A DNA stretch of 64,000 nt from Buttiauxella gaviniae ATCC 51604 (lineage in GTDB: Bacteria > Pseudomonadota > Gammaproteobacteria > Enterobacterales > Enterobacteriaceae), in contig NZ_LXEP01000015.1 in NCBI RefSeq assembly GCF_001654835.1, forward strand, positions 310,001 through 374,000, given 5' to 3'. How positions within the stretch are numbered: position 1 is the first letter of the stretch; every line of letters begins with the position of its first letter. A program made the translations under genes and the position numbers. Shown here piece by piece: positions 10,137 through 22,214 of this stretch. The notes under the pieces are model-generated. The model saw only the letters and a list, made by a program, of their open reading frames with translations. It did no database searches and was not told the origin of the DNA.

Positions 10137-10336
10137 AATAATATCCTTAATAATCTTTGGTAGCAGGTGATTGCACTTGCTCCGTTTAACCCGATCTCTA
10201 TCGCATCCTCGCGACTAATGACAACCCTAACCCGCCCATGCGGATAAAGCCTCTCATTAGCCGCGCGAACCTCTGCAACAAAGATCACACACTGCAACAA
10301 TACATTAGTTTCCATAGAATTGCTGCCATCTGGTTG
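10137..10336 (+). ncRNA. sraG: Possible SraG-like small RNA locus opposite the pnp leader
   Basis: E. coli encodes SraG between rpsO and pnp on the opposite strand, with the shared bidirectional terminator near rpsO. The same spacer and terminator geometry exist here, on the plus strand. I cannot recall the E. coli SraG sequence well enough to align it, so the ends are only the spacer limits and the call is positional. Confidence 0.3.
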
Positions 10337-10337
10337 A

Positions 10338-10365
10338 AAAAAGGGGCCTTAAAAGGCCCCTTTTT
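10338..10365. terminator. Bidirectional terminator after rpsO
   Basis: AAAAAGGGGCC (10338-10348) pairs with GGCCCCTTTTT (10355-10365) around TTAAAA. A and T tracts on the two sides suit termination of rpsO and of any plus-strand RNA from the pnp leader. Confidence 0.85.
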
Positions 10366-10381
10366 CTGAAACTCGCAAGAC

Positions 10382-10699
<318 letters not shown>

Positions 10700-10804
10700 T
10701 CAGCAACTCCAGTGCACTTTCACAACAATGTTAAACAAAGGTATGAAAGTTAAGCCGCGCCATTTTACCTGTAGCCACCTCTTATCGCAAGGCAACTCCA
10801 GGTG

Positions 10805-11749
10805 TCAGAGCGGATACTCAACAACCAGACGACGAGGCGCTACGCGTCCATCATCATCAATTTCGGCCATGCCGATAAATTTGCCTTCATCACCTTCGGT
10901 GACGCGGACTAGCCCTTCTGCCGGGCTACCCGCCACTTGCACTGGCTGCCCATTCTTGAAGTAACCCGCAACAGCAGGTAATAAATTCACGATTGGGAAG
11001 TCTGAAGCCGGACTATCCATTGGCATCAATAATGGATCTAACAGCACCGATGGCTCAATTTCTTGCGCTTGTGCTTGCTCAACCAATGCATGCAATTGCT
11101 CAAGCGTTACCATGCGTTCGACAGGATACTTGCTCACTGCAAGGCGACGCAGGAAAGTCACATGGGCACCACAACCGAGTTTTTCACCTAAATCATCAGT
11201 GATGGTCCGGATGTACGTTCCCTTAGAACAGTGAATTTCCAACTCAAGTTCATTGCCTTCATGGCGAATAAACAGAAGTTCGTAAACCGTGATAGACCGT
11301 GCTTCACGCGGCACTTCGATACCCTGGCGCGCATACTCATAAAGTGGCTTGCCTTGATATTTCAGTGCGGAGTACATCGATGGAACTTGCTGTGTTTCAC
11401 CACGAAAGCTATCTAACGCTTGCGCCAGCTCTTGTTCGGTAAAGGTTACCGGACGCTCCTGAACGACTGTGCCATCAGCATCAGAAGTATCAGTGCGTTG
11501 CCCAAGGCGGGCAATAACACGGTAACGCTTGTCGGAATCAAGTAGATAACGCGAGAATTTTGTCGCTTCTCCGAGGCAAATCGGCAGCATTCCGGTTGCA
11601 AGCGGGTCAAGCGCTCCGGTATGACCGGCACGGTTAGCGTTATAAATACGCTTCACTTTCTGCAACGCGTCGTTCGAAGATAAACCCTGAGGTTTATCTA
11701 ACAACAGTACTCCGTGGATATCACGACCACGACGACGAGGACGACTCAT
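10805..11749 (-). CDS. truB: tRNA pseudouridine-55 synthase TruB
   Basis: 314 aa, the E. coli length. The catalytic aspartate is residue 48 in the block [15 protein letters not shown], and a C-terminal PUA domain ends in [12 protein letters not shown]. It makes pseudouridine 55 in the tRNA T-loop and also acts as a tRNA chaperone. Its ATG overlaps the rbfA stop by one base (TAATG) behind a strong AGGAGG site, so it is coupled to rbfA. Confidence 0.97.
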   Translation of the reverse strand: MSRPRRRGRDIHGVLLLDKPQGLSSNDALQKVKRIYNANRAGHTGALDPLATGMLPICLGEATKFSRYLLDSDKRYRVIARLGQRTDTSDADGTVVQERPVTFTEQELAQALDSFRGETQQVPSMYSALKYQGKPLYEYARQGIEVPREARSITVYELLFIRHEGNELELEIHCSKGTYIRTITDDLGEKLGCGAHVTFLRRLAVSKYPVERMVTLEQLHALVEQAQAQEIEPSVLLDPLLMPMDSPASDFPIVNLLPAVAGYFKNGQPVQVAGSPAEGLVRVTEGDEGKFIGMAEIDDDGRVAPRRLVVEYPL

Positions 11750-12153
11750 TAATCCTCCTTGCTGTCATCCGTATCGTTTACACGGCGCTCATCATCGTTT
11801 CTGATGACGTTAGAAACCAGATTCGACATGCGCATACCTTCAACCAACGAGTTATCGTAGAAGAAAGTCAGTTCAGGCACGATACGCAGGCGCATTGCTT
11901 TGCCCAGCAAAGAACGAATGTAGCCAGAAGCATCCTGTAAAACCTTGATGCCTTCTTTCACTGCTTGTTCGTCTTTATCGTTCAGGAAGGTTACAAACAC
12001 TTTTGCATAAGCCAGATCGCGTGACACTTCGACACCAGAAACGGTGGTCATCATGCCCAGACGCGGGTCTTTAATTTCGCGCTGCAGGATGATTGCGATT
12101 TCTTTCTGCAATTCCTGGGAAACACGCTGTGGGCGACCAAATTCTTTCGCCAT
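11749..12153 (-). CDS. rbfA: Ribosome-binding factor A
   Basis: 134 aa (E. coli 133). It carries the conserved KH-type core [19 protein letters not shown] and the family segment [15 protein letters not shown]. RbfA binds the immature 30S subunit near the 5' end of 16S rRNA and is needed for maturation and growth in the cold. It lies downstream of infB and overlaps truB by one base. Confidence 0.97.
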   Translation of the reverse strand: MAKEFGRPQRVSQELQKEIAIILQREIKDPRLGMMTTVSGVEVSRDLAYAKVFVTFLNDKDEQAVKEGIKVLQDASGYIRSLLGKAMRLRIVPELTFFYDNSLVEGMRMSNLVSNVIRNDDERRVNDTDDSKED

Positions 12154-12173
12154 AATAAATTCTCCATAAAATC

Positions 12174-12192
12174 AGGGGGCGCTCGGCCCCCT
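12174..12192 (-). other. Intercistronic hairpin between infB and rbfA
   Basis: AGGGGGC (12174-12180) pairs with GCCCCCT (12186-12192) around a five-base loop. No T-run follows, so it is more likely an mRNA processing or stability element than a terminator. Confidence 0.45.
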
Positions 12193-12221
12193 AAAGATAT
12201 TAGCTATGTACCCGGCTGATA

Positions 12222-14906
12222 TCAGGCGATGGTACGTTGGATTTCGATGATTTCGAATACTTCGATCACATCACCAACACGCACATCATTGTAGTTCTTC
12301 ACGCCGATACCACATTCCATACCGTTACGAACTTCGTTAGCGTCATCTTTGAAGCGGCGCAGGGATTCCAGCTCGCCTTCATAGATAACAACGTTGTCGC
12401 GCAGAACACGGATTGGGTTGTGACGTTTGACCACACCCTCGGTAACCATACAACCTGCGATTGCGCCAAATTTCGGTGATTTGAACACATCGCGAACTTC
12501 GGCCAGGCCGAGGATCTGTTGTTTCAGTTCCGGAGACAGCATGCCGCTCATTGCTGCTTTAACTTCGTCAATCAGATGGTAGATGACGGAGTAGTAACGC
12601 AGATCCAGGCTTTCTGACTCAATAACGCGGCGTGCAGATGCATCAGCACGAACGTTGAAGCCAACCAGAATAGCGTTAGAAGCTGCAGCAAGCGTAGCGT
12701 CAGTCTCAGTGATACCACCAACACCGGAACCGATGATTTTAACTTTAACTTCATCAGTAGACAGTTTCAGCAGGGAATCGCAGATCGCTTCAACAGAACC
12801 CTGAACGTCCGCTTTCAGCACAACGTTAACTTCAGACACTTCGCCTTCGGTCATGTTGGCGAACATGTTTTCAAGTTTAGATTTCTGCTGGCGAGCCAGT
12901 TTAACTTCGCGGAATTTACCCTGACGATACAGAGCAACTTCACGAGCTTTTTTCTCGTCACGAACAACTGTTACTTCATCACCCGCTGCCGGAACACCAG
13001 ACAGACCAAGGATTTCAACAGGAATAGACGGACCCGCTTCAGTAACTTCACGACCCATTTCGTCACGCATTGCACGAACACGGCCATATTCGAAGCCACA
13101 AAGAACGATGTCGCCTTTATTCAGGGAACCTTCACGAACCAGAACAGTTGCTACCGGGCCACGACCTTTATCCAGGAAGGATTCGATAACCACACCGCTC
13201 GCCATACCATCACGCATTGCTTTCAGTTCGAGAACTTCAGCTTGCAGCAGGATTGCGTTCAGAAGTTCGTCAATACCAGTACCTGCTTTAGCAGATACGT
13301 GGATGAACTGGCTTTCACCGCCCCACTCTTCTGGCATGATGCCGTACTGAGACAGTTCCTGCTTAACACGGTCTGGATCAGCTTCTGGCTTATCGATTTT
13401 GTTCACTGCAACCACTACCGGCACCTGCGCCGCTTTCGCGTGCTGGATAGCTTCGATAGTTTGTGGCATCACACCATCGTCTGCAGCAACAACCAGAACA
13501 ACGATATCCGTTGCCTGAGCACCACGAGCACGCATAGACGTAAACGCTGCGTGGCCCGGGGTATCCAGGAAGGTAACCATACCGTTTTCAGTTTCTACGT
13601 GGTATGCACCGATGTGCTGGGTAATACCACCCGCTTCGCCAGACGCTACTTTAGTAGAACGAATGTAGTCGAGCAGGGAAGTTTTACCGTGGTCAACGTG
13701 ACCCATGATGGTAACAACTGGAGCACGTGACTCAGCAACTGCGTCAGTGTCACGGTCGCTCATCAGCGCTTCTTCCAGCTCGTTTTCACGGCGCAGGATA
13801 ACTTTGTGGCCCATCTCTTCGGCAACCAGCTGTGCGGTTTCCTGGTCGATGACCTGGTTAATGGTTGCCATTGCGCCCAGTTTCATCATCGCTTTGATGA
13901 CCTGAGAGCCTTTAACAGCCATTTTATTAGCCAGTTCTGCAACAGTCACTGTTTCGCCGATTACGACGTCACGGTTAACTGCCTGCGCAGGCTTGTTGAA
14001 GCCTTGCTGCAGAGAACTTGGTTTACGCTTACCTTTACCACCACGAACTGCAGCACGCGCTTCTTCACGGTCAGCTTTAGACTCGCCGTGTTTGCCGCCT
14101 TTTTTCTGGCGTGGTGCTTTAGTTGTCGCAGTACGAGCACGAGTACGGCCAGCTTCAACTTCGCGGTCGTTTTCGTCTTCAGCCTGGCGAGCGTGTTGAG
14201 AAGTGGTTACATGGTAATCAGATTTATCGTCTTCCACTTTCTCTTCTTCCGTCCAAACACCTGCGTTAGCTTCAGCCATTTTACGGGCCTCTTCAGCTAC
14301 ACGACGGGCGTCTTCTTCTAATTTGCGACGGGCTTCTTCTTCAGCTTTGCGCTTAAGCTCTGCAGCTTCAGCTTCGCGACGGGCTTTATCTGCCTGGGCG
14401 CTTTTCGTCATATCGTCTTGTTGATTGCTCACTTTGTCTTTTTCCGCAGCTTCACGTTTCGCTTTATCAGCGGCTTCACGCTTAGCTTTATCTTCAGCTT
14501 CACGTTTAGCTTTTTCTTGCGCCTGACGATTGGCAGCTTCCTGCGCCTCACGTTGGGCTTGCTCTTCCGCTTCACGCTGCGCCTGTTCTTCCGCGGCAAG
14601 ACGTTCTGTCTCTTGCGGATCACGTTTCACAAAGGTGCGCTTCTTGCGGACTTCGATTTGTACCGATTTACTTTTCCCACCGGTACCTGGAATGTTTAAA
14701 GTACTGCGCGTTTTGCGCTGTAATGTCAACTTATCTGGCGCAGAACCGTGTTCACGATTCAGGTGCGCCAGTAATGTCTGTTTTTCCTGGGCCGAGACAG
14801 AATCATCAGCAGCCTTAGGGATCCCTGCATCAGCAAATTGCTGTACCAGGCGGTCCACGGAGGTCTGAATCTCTGCGGCCAGCGCTTTTACGGTTACATC
14901 TGTCAT
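12222..14906 (-). CDS. infB: Translation initiation factor IF-2
   Basis: 894 aa (E. coli 890). The N-terminal IF2N domain ([19 protein letters not shown]) is followed by a long charged helix of EAxxKAKREA repeats. A second IF2N-like region precedes the GTPase domain with G1 [10 protein letters not shown]3 DTPGHAAF and G4 NKID, and then the C2 domain that binds fMet-tRNA. IF-2 brings initiator tRNA to the 30S subunit and joins the subunits. It is 24 bases after nusA in the metY-rimP-nusA-infB operon. Confidence 0.98.
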   Translation of the reverse strand: MTDVTVKALAAEIQTSVDRLVQQFADAGIPKAADDSVSAQEKQTLLAHLNREHGSAPDKLTLQRKTRSTLNIPGTGGKSKSVQIEVRKKRTFVKRDPQETERLAAEEQAQREAEEQAQREAQEAANRQAQEKAKREAEDKAKREAADKAKREAAEKDKVSNQQDDMTKSAQADKARREAEAAELKRKAEEEARRKLEEDARRVAEEARKMAEANAGVWTEEEKVEDDKSDYHVTTSQHARQAEDENDREVEAGRTRARTATTKAPRQKKGGKHGESKADREEARAAVRGGKGKRKPSSLQQGFNKPAQAVNRDVVIGETVTVAELANKMAVKGSQVIKAMMKLGAMATINQVIDQETAQLVAEEMGHKVILRRENELEEALMSDRDTDAVAESRAPVVTIMGHVDHGKTSLLDYIRSTKVASGEAGGITQHIGAYHVETENGMVTFLDTPGHAAFTSMRARGAQATDIVVLVVAADDGVMPQTIEAIQHAKAAQVPVVVAVNKIDKPEADPDRVKQELSQYGIMPEEWGGESQFIHVSAKAGTGIDELLNAILLQAEVLELKAMRDGMASGVVIESFLDKGRGPVATVLVREGSLNKGDIVLCGFEYGRVRAMRDEMGREVTEAGPSIPVEILGLSGVPAAGDEVTVVRDEKKAREVALYRQGKFREVKLARQQKSKLENMFANMTEGEVSEVNVVLKADVQGSVEAICDSLLKLSTDEVKVKIIGSGVGGITETDATLAAASNAILVGFNVRADASARRVIESESLDLRYYSVIYHLIDEVKAAMSGMLSPELKQQILGLAEVRDVFKSPKFGAIAGCMVTEGVVKRHNPIRVLRDNVVIYEGELESLRRFKDDANEVRNGMECGIGVKNYNDVRVGDVIEVFEIIEIQRTIA
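14409..14432 (-). promoter_or_regulatory. Internal start codons for IF-2 short forms (beta/gamma)
   Basis: Codon 159 is GTG (14432-14430) and codon 166 is ATG (14411-14409), in the context [14 protein letters not shown]. coli IF-2 beta and gamma begin at the equivalent GTG and ATG codons. Retention of both codons supports three IF-2 forms here; expression is inferred. Confidence 0.65.
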
Positions 14907-14930
14907 GCTGTTCCTTCCTGCTACAGTTTA

Positions 14931-16418
14931 TTACGCTTCGCCGCCAAACCAGCAGATATTGCGAGCAGCCATAATCAATTCCCCGGCTTTCTCGTTGGTT
15001 AAACCTTCAATATCTGACAGATCGTCGACACCTTGCTCAGCCAAATCTTCCAGCGAGCTCACACCGCGTGAAGCGAGTTTAAAGGCCAAGTTGCGATCCA
15101 TACCTTCGAGGTTCAGCAGATCCTCTTGAGGTTTGTTATCGCCCAGGCTTTCTTCCTGCGCCAATGCCAGTGTGGTGAGGGCGTTTTTGGCGCGATCACG
15201 TAATGCTTCCACTGTATCTTCATCAAGGCCGTCAATTTCCAGCAACTCTTTCATCGGCACGTATGCCAACTCTTCGAGGGTGGAGAAGCCTTCTTCTACC
15301 AATACAGTGGCAAAATCCTCGTCGATCTCGAGGTATTTGGTAAAGGTATCAATGGCAGCATGTGCTTCAGCCTGATGCTTGGCTTGCAGGTCATCAACAG
15401 TCATGACGTTGAGTTCCCAGCCACTCAGCTGTGCGGCCAGACGAACGTTTTGTCCGTTACGACCGATTGCTTGTGCCAGATTGCCTGCCTCTACCGCGAT
15501 ATCCATTGTATGTTTGTCTTCGTCAACAACAATGGAAGCCACGTCAGCCGGAGCCATAGCATTGATAACGAATTGTGCCGGGTTATCGTCCCACAGCACG
15601 ATATCAATACGCTCACCGCCCAGTTCAGTAGAAACTGCCTGAACACGCGCACCGCGCATGCCAACACAAGCACCTACTGGGTCGATACGCTTGTCGTTGG
15701 TTTTCACGGCGATTTTCGCACGAGAACCAGGATCACGAGCAGCGGCTTTGATTTCAATAACTTCTTCGCCAATTTCCGGCACTTCAATGCGGAACAATTC
15801 GATCAGCATTTCAGGCTTAGAACGGCTAACAAACAGTTGAGCACCACGAGCTTCCGGACGCACAGCATAAAGCACACCGCGGATACGGTCACCAGGGCGG
15901 AAGTTTTCACGCGGTAACATATCTTCGCGAAGAATTACAGCTTCAGCGTTGCTGCCGAGATCAAGAGAGATGTTCTCGCGGTTAACTTTCTTCACCACAC
16001 CGGTGATGATTTCACCTTCGTGCTCGCGGAACTGATCAACCACCATTGCACGTTCAGCTTCACGTACTTTTTGTACGATAACCTGCTTTGCAGTTTGAGT
16101 AGTGATACGGTCAAAGGTTACAGATTCAATCTGGTCTTCAACATATCCGCCAACATTCAGCTCTGGATCTTCGAATTGAGCTGCATCAAGAGTGATTTCA
16201 CGCGTAGGTTGGGTAACTTCTTCTACAATGACCCAACGGCGGAAAGTATCAAAGTCACCACTTTTACGATCGATGCTAACGCGCACATCAATCTCTTGTT
16301 CGTATTTTTTCTTGGTCGCTGTTGCCAGTGCACTTTCCAGCGCTTCGAAAATCTTCTCACGCGGCAGTGATTTTTCGTTGGAAACTGCTTCTACAACAGC
16401 CAAAATTTCTTTGTTCAT
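14931..16418 (-). CDS. nusA: Transcription termination/antitermination factor NusA
   Basis: 495 aa, identical in length to E. coli NusA. Domain order: N-terminal RNA polymerase-binding domain, S1 domain ([20 protein letters not shown]), two KH domains ([20 protein letters not shown] and [20 protein letters not shown]) and two acidic C-terminal repeats ending in the conserved NICWFG. It controls pausing, Rho-dependent and intrinsic termination, and antitermination. It lies between rimP and infB. Confidence 0.98.
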   Translation of the reverse strand: MNKEILAVVEAVSNEKSLPREKIFEALESALATATKKKYEQEIDVRVSIDRKSGDFDTFRRWVIVEEVTQPTREITLDAAQFEDPELNVGGYVEDQIESVTFDRITTQTAKQVIVQKVREAERAMVVDQFREHEGEIITGVVKKVNRENISLDLGSNAEAVILREDMLPRENFRPGDRIRGVLYAVRPEARGAQLFVSRSKPEMLIELFRIEVPEIGEEVIEIKAAARDPGSRAKIAVKTNDKRIDPVGACVGMRGARVQAVSTELGGERIDIVLWDDNPAQFVINAMAPADVASIVVDEDKHTMDIAVEAGNLAQAIGRNGQNVRLAAQLSGWELNVMTVDDLQAKHQAEAHAAIDTFTKYLEIDEDFATVLVEEGFSTLEELAYVPMKELLEIDGLDEDTVEALRDRAKNALTTLALAQEESLGDNKPQEDLLNLEGMDRNLAFKLASRGVSSLEDLAEQGVDDLSDIEGLTNEKAGELIMAARNICWFGGEA

Positions 16419-16445
16419 CCTGGGTTTTCACCTCAATCCAAACTA

Positions 16446-16898
16446 TTAAAAGTGGGGTACCAGGTTCGCTTTCTGGATGTTGCTCAGCGCGAACACTTCA
16501 TCTTTGCCTTCCACCGTAACCGTGATCATCTCACCTTCTACGGCTTTAATAATACCCTGCCATTTACGACGGTTTTGCACGGCCATTCGCAACACAATGC
16601 TTACTTCTTCACCGGTAAAACGAACGTAATGCTCGGCGGTAAACATTGGGCGATCAAGGCCTGGTGAGGAAACTTCCAGGTTGTAAGCAACAGTGATAGG
16701 GTCTTCGACATCCAGTACTGCGCTTACCTGGTGACTGACATCAGCACAATCATCAACATTGATGCCATCTTCACTATCAATATAGATGCGCAGCGTGGAT
16801 TGGCGACCTCGAACAAATTCGATTCCTACCAACTCATAGCCCAGCGCCTCGACCGGTGCTGAAATCATCTCTGTTAATTTTTGCTCTAATGTGGACAA
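16446..16898 (-). CDS. rimP: Ribosome maturation factor RimP
   Basis: 150 aa from a TTG at 16898 preceded by a G-rich GGGGGTGGG site; this reproduces the E. coli N-terminus (M)[15 protein letters not shown] at 16904 would add two residues, and the ATG at 16928 would start near the metY terminator with no homology. The core segment [20 protein letters not shown] is diagnostic. RimP assists early 30S assembly. First protein gene after metY. Confidence 0.93.
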   Translation of the reverse strand: MSTLEQKLTEMISAPVEALGYELVGIEFVRGRQSTLRIYIDSEDGINVDDCADVSHQVSAVLDVEDPITVAYNLEVSSPGLDRPMFTAEHYVRFTGEEVSIVLRMAVQNRRKWQGIIKAVEGEMITVTVEGKDEVFALSNIQKANLVPHF

Positions 16899-16958
16899 GC
16901 CCACCCCCAAGAAATAAAAAAAGGGCATATAGCCCAGTTATTCTAAAGTCAGATAACA

Positions 16959-16982
16959 AAAAACCCCGATAAATCGAGGCTT
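16959..16982 (-). terminator. Terminator/attenuator after metY
   Basis: On the minus strand CCTCGAT and ATCGGGG pair in a short stem followed by TTTTTT. It lies between metY and rimP, so it would end many transcripts after the tRNA and let a fraction read on into rimP-nusA-infB. Confidence 0.75.
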
Positions 16983-17108
16983 TATATAACTGAACCCTGT
17001 ACACCGCGAATGCGGCTCGGACAATATCCAGGAGAATTTTTTTCTAAATTCTTCGCGAGGCACCATCTGGTGTTCACAGTATATTTGAAAAAGAACTCTC
17101 AGGGAAAG

Positions 17109-17185
<77 letters not shown>

Positions 17186-17245
17186 TCCGAAAACGTGGCA
17201 AATATTACGCCGATATTGCATAAAATGCAAGAAATGCAGATATTT

Positions 17246-17332
17246 TGGTACCGAGGACGGGACTTGAACCCGTAAGCCCAATCGGGCACTACCACCTCAA
17301 GGTAGCGTGTCTACCAATTCCACCACCTCGGC
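17246..17332 (-). tRNA. leuU: tRNA-Leu (GAG)
   Basis: 87 nt with encoded CCA, a long class-II variable arm and anticodon loop CTTGAGG, giving anticodon GAG for CUC/CUU codons. This is E. coli leuU by sequence. In K-12 argG and yhbX separate it from metY; here the two tRNAs are 60 bases apart on the same strand. Confidence 0.97.
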
Positions 17333-17377
17333 ACTTTGAACACGGCAATCACTTCTTACCGTATTGAAGCTTACTAC

Positions 17378-17707
17378 TTACTGCGGGATATCGCTGCTCG
17401 GCTTGGTAGGTGCCGCTGGCTGTGACTCAGTTTTTGTTGGCTGAGTTAAATTATCCCACACACTTCCTTTATCGGTTTTGTTGGTATTGAGGTTACCCAG
17501 TACCAGGCTGATGATAAAGAACAGCGTTGCTAACACAGCGGTCATGCGGGTCATGAAATTACCTGAACCACTTGAACCGAACAGCGTAGCGGAAGCGCCT
17601 GCTCCGAAGGAGGCTCCCATATCAGCGCCTTTACCTTGTTGCAGCATGATAAGACCCACAAGGCCCAAGGCTACAATAAGGAAAACAACTAAAAGAGCTT
17701 CGTACAT
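17378..17707 (-). CDS. secG: Protein-export membrane protein SecG
   Basis: 109 aa (E. coli 110). Two membrane helices, about residues 2-20 ([20 protein letters not shown]) and 54-72, are joined by the Gly-rich [17 protein letters not shown] loop, followed by a Pro/Thr-rich tail. SecG is the small subunit of the SecYEG channel and helps SecA cycling. leuU follows directly on the same strand, so the tRNA may be cut from a secG transcript. Confidence 0.96.
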   Translation of the reverse strand: MYEALLVVFLIVALGLVGLIMLQQGKGADMGASFGAGASATLFGSSGSGNFMTRMTAVLATLFFIISLVLGNLNTNKTDKGSVWDNLTQPTKTESQPAAPTKPSSDIPQ

Positions 17708-17892
17708 ATTATCAACCTGTTCCTTGCGGTATTACCGCATACCAAAGCTTCAAACCAGTCAAGCGGATACGTTTAAGTTTACCCACTGAAGCGGGTGAGA
17801 ATACTAACCAAAGCCGGGGTCACGCGCAAGGGCAATTTATTCACATTTCACTGACTGGAGAAAAAAACAGCAATACATTTGGATTTGTTTAT

Positions 17893-17919
17893 AAAACAGG
17901 CGGCAAATGCCGCCTTTTT
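17893..17919. terminator. Terminator after glmM
   Basis: AGGCGGCA (17898-17905) and TGCCGCCT (17908-17915) form a GC-rich stem with an A-rich side and a T-run on the other strand. It lies between glmM and the secG promoter region. Confidence 0.8.
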
Positions 17920-17941
17920 ACACAACCAAAGCGGTAATAAA

Positions 17942-19279
17942 TTAAACCGCTTTTACGGCATCAGCGATGCGGTTGGCATACTCGATAACCAGCGCTTCAT
18001 CTTCACCTTCTACCATCACGCGGATTAAAGGCTCAGTGCCCGATTTACGCAACAGCACACGGCCACGATTACCCAATGCATCTTCAACTTCAGCGGTCAC
18101 TTTTTTAACTGAATCGTGCTCAAGTGGATCGCCGCTGCCCGCAGTAAAGCGCACGTTAACCAAAACTTGTGGGAATAATTTCATTCCGCTGCACAAGTCA
18201 TGAAGGCTCATATGGTTACGCACCATAGCGGTAAGTACTTGCAAACCTGCAACGATACCGTCACCAGTGGTGGTCTTATCTAGCAGGATCACATGGCCGG
18301 AGTTTTCAGCACCAATTCTCCAGCCTTTCTCCTGAAGTTTTTCCAGTACATAGCGGTCGCCCACTTTTGCACGCGCAAACGGAATACCGAGCTGTTTCAA
18401 TGCCAGTTCCAGCCCCATGTTGCTCATCAGCGTACCAACAGCACCACCGCGCAACTGGCCCTGACGGAGTCCTTCACGAGCAATAATGTAGAGGATCTGG
18501 TCACCATCAACTTTATGGCCCAGATTGTCCACCATGATGACACGGTCACCATCACCATCAAGTGCAATACCGATGTCAGCTTTTTCAGCCAGCACTCGTT
18601 CCTGCAGCATACGCACGTCAGTGGCACCACATTTTTCGTTGATGTTGACGCCGTTCGGTTCACAACCCACGGTAATGACCGTAGCACCCAGCTCACGAAG
18701 CACATTTGGCGCAATGTGATAAGTTGCTCCATTGGCGCAATCGACAACAATTTTGAGGCTGCTGAGGCTTAACTCATTAGGGAATGTGCCTTTGCAGAAT
18801 TCGATATAGCGACCTGCCGCATCCACAATACGGCTGGCTTTGCCCAGTTCCGCAGAATCAACACAGGTGATCTCTTTTTCCATTTCAGCTTCAATGGCTT
18901 CTTCAACTTCGTCTGGCAGTTTTGTGCCGTCGATCGAGAAGAATTTGATTCCGTTATCATAGAACGGGTTATGCGATGCAGAGATAACGATCCCTGCTTC
19001 GGCACGGAATGCACGGGTCAGATAAGCAACGGCAGGCGTTGGCATCGGACCCGTGAATGAAGCAGACAAACCCGCAGCAGCGAGGCCTGCTTCGAGAGCG
19101 GACTCCAGCATGTAACCAGAGATACGAGTATCTTTGCCGATAATAATCTTACGCGAGCCGTGGCGTGCTAATACTTTACCCGCAGCCCAGCCGAGCTTCA
19201 GCACAAAGTCAGGGGTAATTGGGGAATCGCCTACACGACCGCGGATGCCATCTGTGCCAAAATATTTACGGTTACTCAT
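17942..19279 (-). CDS. glmM: Phosphoglucosamine mutase GlmM
   Basis: 445 aa, the E. coli length. The phosphorylated serine is residue 102 in [10 protein letters not shown], the metal loop is DGDGDR, and the C-terminal phosphate-binding motif is [10 protein letters not shown]. It converts glucosamine-6-phosphate to glucosamine-1-phosphate for UDP-GlcNAc, feeding peptidoglycan and LPS. Its ATG overlaps the folP stop in ATGA, so it is coupled to folP. Confidence 0.97.
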   Translation of the reverse strand: MSNRKYFGTDGIRGRVGDSPITPDFVLKLGWAAGKVLARHGSRKIIIGKDTRISGYMLESALEAGLAAAGLSASFTGPMPTPAVAYLTRAFRAEAGIVISASHNPFYDNGIKFFSIDGTKLPDEVEEAIEAEMEKEITCVDSAELGKASRIVDAAGRYIEFCKGTFPNELSLSSLKIVVDCANGATYHIAPNVLRELGATVITVGCEPNGVNINEKCGATDVRMLQERVLAEKADIGIALDGDGDRVIMVDNLGHKVDGDQILYIIAREGLRQGQLRGGAVGTLMSNMGLELALKQLGIPFARAKVGDRYVLEKLQEKGWRIGAENSGHVILLDKTTTGDGIVAGLQVLTAMVRNHMSLHDLCSGMKLFPQVLVNVRFTAGSGDPLEHDSVKKVTAEVEDALGNRGRVLLRKSGTEPLIRVMVEGEDEALVIEYANRIADAVKAV

Positions 19280-20121
19280 AGCGTTTTTTTTTCCTTCGCT
19301 GAAAGTGTGGCTTCCACCACGCGCATCGCTTCGACTGACTCTTTTACATCGTGAACTCGAATGATGTTAGCCCCTTGCATCGCAGAAATGACTGCACACG
19401 CAATACTGCCACTCAGGCGTTGATCCGGCCCGACATTCAGCAGTTGGCCAACCATTGATTTACGCGACATCCCCACCAATAGCGGTAAGCCAAAGTGATG
19501 GAATTCGGAAAGTCGGGCCAAAAGTTGGTAATTGTGGGTCAGATTTTTACCGAAACCGAAGCCCGGGTCGAGCAACAATTTTTCTTTTGCGATGCCTGCC
19601 GCTTCACAGCGGGCTATTTGGTCGATAAAAAAGCGATTCACATCTGCAAAAACATCATCGTAACGCGGAGCCTGCTGCATATTCTTAGGTTCGCCCTGCA
19701 TGTGCATCAGGCAAACGGGCAAACCAGTTTCAGCGGCTGCTTCAAGCGCGCCAGGTTCCTGCAACGAGCGAATATCGTTAATTATATGTGCCCCAACCCG
19801 AGCCGCTTCGCGAATCACCTCAGGTTTGGAGGTATCGACTGAAATCCAGATCTCAAAGCGCTGTGCAATTGCTTCCACGACCGGAATCACACGCGACAGC
19901 TCCTCATCTACACTCACGTCAGCCGCCCCTGAGCGAGTCGACTCACCACCAATATCAATAATCGTCGCACCCGCATTGATCATCGCGTTAGCGTGTTTTA
20001 AGGCTTCCACTAACGAATTGTGCTTTCCACCATCGGAAAAAGAGTCTGGCGTGACGTTCAAAATACCCATGATATGAGGATGAGAAAGATCGAGCGTAGT
20101 GCCCTGTGCGGTGAGTTTCAT
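19276..20121 (-). CDS. folP: Dihydropteroate synthase FolP, with Ser at position 64
   Basis: 281 aa from ATG 20121 (E. coli 282). Motifs: [14 protein letters not shown] (residues 19-32), GGESTR (58-63) and [11 protein letters not shown]. It joins p-aminobenzoate to the pterin diphosphate in folate synthesis and is the sulfonamide target. Residue 64 is Ser (codon TCA at 19932-19930), where E. coli has Pro. Pro64Ser is a described sulfonamide-resistance change in E. coli DHPS; the wild-type state in this genus is not known to me. It lies between ftsH and glmM as in K-12. Confidence 0.96.
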   Translation of the reverse strand: MKLTAQGTTLDLSHPHIMGILNVTPDSFSDGGKHNSLVEALKHANAMINAGATIIDIGGESTRSGAADVSVDEELSRVIPVVEAIAQRFEIWISVDTSKPEVIREAARVGAHIINDIRSLQEPGALEAAAETGLPVCLMHMQGEPKNMQQAPRYDDVFADVNRFFIDQIARCEAAGIAKEKLLLDPGFGFGKNLTHNYQLLARLSEFHHFGLPLLVGMSRKSMVGQLLNVGPDQRLSGSIACAVISAMQGANIIRVHDVKESVEAMRVVEATLSAKEKKTL

Positions 20122-20159
20122 CAAAATTCCCTGCATAGACTTTGGTTAAGACAAAAACA

Positions 20160-20186
20160 AAAACCCCGGGACAAGCCCAGGGTTTT
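20160..20186 (-). terminator. Terminator between ftsH and folP
   Basis: AAAACCCCGGG (20160-20170) pairs with CCCAGGGTTTT (20176-20186) through 11 bp with one G-U pair around a five-base loop. A T-run follows on the minus strand. It probably reduces read-through from ftsH into folP-glmM. Confidence 0.8.
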
Positions 20187-20220
20187 ATAGATTACTGCAG
20201 TAACATTCGGCAGAGACGAC

Positions 20221-22158
20221 TTATTTATCGCCCAACTGCTCTGACATAGTATTACCAGGATTTGGCGTACGCGGTTCGTCGACCGGACGCGGTGCTCGTG
20301 GTGTACCATTGTTATCAGAATTGTTGTTGCCGCTATTTGATTCTTCCCAGCCCGCTGGCGGACGCACATCACGACGATTCATCAGATCATCAATCTGTGG
20401 AGCATCGATGGTTTCATACTTCATCAGTGCGTCTTTCATGGTGTGAAGAATATCCATATTTTCATTCAGGAGCTGACGAGCACGAGCGTAATTACGCTCA
20501 ATCAACAGCTTCACTTCCTGATCGATGATACGTGCAGTTTCATCGGACATATGTTTCGCTTTCGCAACGGAGCGGCCCAGGAACACTTCACCGTCCTCTT
20601 CCGCATATAGCAACGGACCGAGTTTCTCAGAGAAGCCCCATTGGGTAACCATGTTACGAGCGATAGATGTTGCTACTTTGATGTCGTTAGACGCACCGGT
20701 AGAAACATGTTCAGCACCGTAAATAATTTCTTCAGCAAGACGACCACCGTACAGCGTAGAAATCTGGCTTTCAAGTTTCTGACGGCTCGCACTAATTGCA
20801 TCACCTTCTGGCAGGAAGAACGTCACACCCAGCGCACGACCGCGCGGAATGATAGTTACTTTATGCACAGGATCATGCTCTGGAACCAAGCGACCAATAA
20901 TTGCGTGACCCGCTTCGTGGTATGCGGTGGATTCTTTTTGCGCTTCTGTCATCACCATGGAGCGACGTTCAGCACCCATCATGATTTTGTCTTTCGCTTT
21001 TTCGAATTCAACCATGGAAACCACGCGCTTGTTGCCACGGGCAGCAAACAGAGCAGCTTCGTTCACCAGGTTTGCAAGATCGGCACCGGAGAAGCCTGGA
21101 GTACCACGTGCAATGATTGCTGGATCGACATCTGGAGCCAGTGGCACACGGCGGCTATGCACCTTCAGGATTTGCTCACGACCACGCACGTCTGGCAGGC
21201 CAACAACAACCTGACGGTCAAAACGGCCTGGACGCAGCAACGCTGGGTCAAGTACGTCTGGACGGTTAGTCGCAGCGATAACGATGATACCTTCGTTACC
21301 TTCGAAGCCATCCATTTCAACCAGCATCTGGTTCAGTGTCTGTTCACGCTCATCGTGACCACCACCAAGACCCGCGCCACGCTGACGGCCTACGGCGTCG
21401 ATTTCATCAATAAAGATGATGCATGGTGCCGCTTTCTTAGCTTGTTCAAACATGTCACGAACACGAGATGCACCCACGCCCACAAACATTTCAACAAAGT
21501 CAGAACCGGAAATAGTAAAGAACGGTACTTTCGCTTCACCCGCAATGGCTTTCGCCAGCAAGGTTTTACCTGTACCCGGAGGGCCAACCATCAGCACACC
21601 TTTCGGGATTTTACCGCCCAGTTTCTGGAAACGGCTTGGCTCACGAAGATACTCAACCAGCTCAGCAACCTCTTCTTTTGCTTCGTCACAGCCAGCAACG
21701 TCAGCAAAAGTGGTCTTAATTTGGTCTTCGGTGAGCATACGCGCCTTGCTTTTACCAAACGACATGGCACCTTTGCCACCGCCGCCCTGCATTTGACGCA
21801 TAAAGAAGATCCAGACCCCAATTAGCAATAGCATTGGGAACCAGGAGATGAAAATAGAAGCCAGCAAGCTTGGCTCTTCAGGCGGTTCGCCTACTACTTT
21901 CACATTTTTGGTCAGCAGATTATCAAGCAGCTTAGGATCGTTAACGGGGATGTAAGTCGTGTATCGGTTACTATCTTTCTTGGTAACTTTGATTTCACGT
22001 CCATTGATACTCGCTTCGCGAACCTGGTCTTGATTTACTTCAGACAGGAAAGTGGAGTAATCCACCCTACGGCCGTTTGACTCGCTGGGCCCAAAGCTCT
22101 GGAACACAGACATCAGCACAACCGCGATGACCAGCCAGAGTATTAGGTTTTTCGCCAT
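20221..22158 (-). CDS. ftsH: ATP-dependent zinc metalloprotease FtsH
   Basis: 645 aa from ATG 22158 (E. coli 644, MAKNLILW). A TTG at 22167 in the same frame has a better-spaced GAGG and would add MSD, so that start is possible. Two membrane helices flank a periplasmic domain. The AAA module carries Walker A GPPGTGKT and Walker B IIFIDEID, and the zinc site is HEAGH. It degrades membrane proteins, sigma-32, and LpxC to balance LPS. The ORF ends in the same EQLGDK tail as E. coli. Confidence 0.97.
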   Translation of the reverse strand: MAKNLILWLVIAVVLMSVFQSFGPSESNGRRVDYSTFLSEVNQDQVREASINGREIKVTKKDSNRYTTYIPVNDPKLLDNLLTKNVKVVGEPPEEPSLLASIFISWFPMLLLIGVWIFFMRQMQGGGGKGAMSFGKSKARMLTEDQIKTTFADVAGCDEAKEEVAELVEYLREPSRFQKLGGKIPKGVLMVGPPGTGKTLLAKAIAGEAKVPFFTISGSDFVEMFVGVGASRVRDMFEQAKKAAPCIIFIDEIDAVGRQRGAGLGGGHDEREQTLNQMLVEMDGFEGNEGIIVIAATNRPDVLDPALLRPGRFDRQVVVGLPDVRGREQILKVHSRRVPLAPDVDPAIIARGTPGFSGADLANLVNEAALFAARGNKRVVSMVEFEKAKDKIMMGAERRSMVMTEAQKESTAYHEAGHAIIGRLVPEHDPVHKVTIIPRGRALGVTFFLPEGDAISASRQKLESQISTLYGGRLAEEIIYGAEHVSTGASNDIKVATSIARNMVTQWGFSEKLGPLLYAEEDGEVFLGRSVAKAKHMSDETARIIDQEVKLLIERNYARARQLLNENMDILHTMKDALMKYETIDAPQIDDLMNRRDVRPPAGWEESNSGNNNSDNNGTPRAPRPVDEPRTPNPGNTMSEQLGDK

Positions 22159-22214
22159 GTCACTCAAGGGATTAACCTCATATTACAACTGTGTTAACAA
22201 ACAGCGTCAGGGGA

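Noticed and set aside
10130-10315. 61-codon minus-strand ORF in the pnp leader
   Set aside because: Overlaps the pnp start and known leader region, no conserved peptide recognised; the region is better explained as RNA structure.
20641-21825. 394-codon open frame antisense to ftsH
   Set aside because: It lies wholly inside ftsH, has no recognisable domain, and such frames are expected opposite GC-biased, highly conserved genes.
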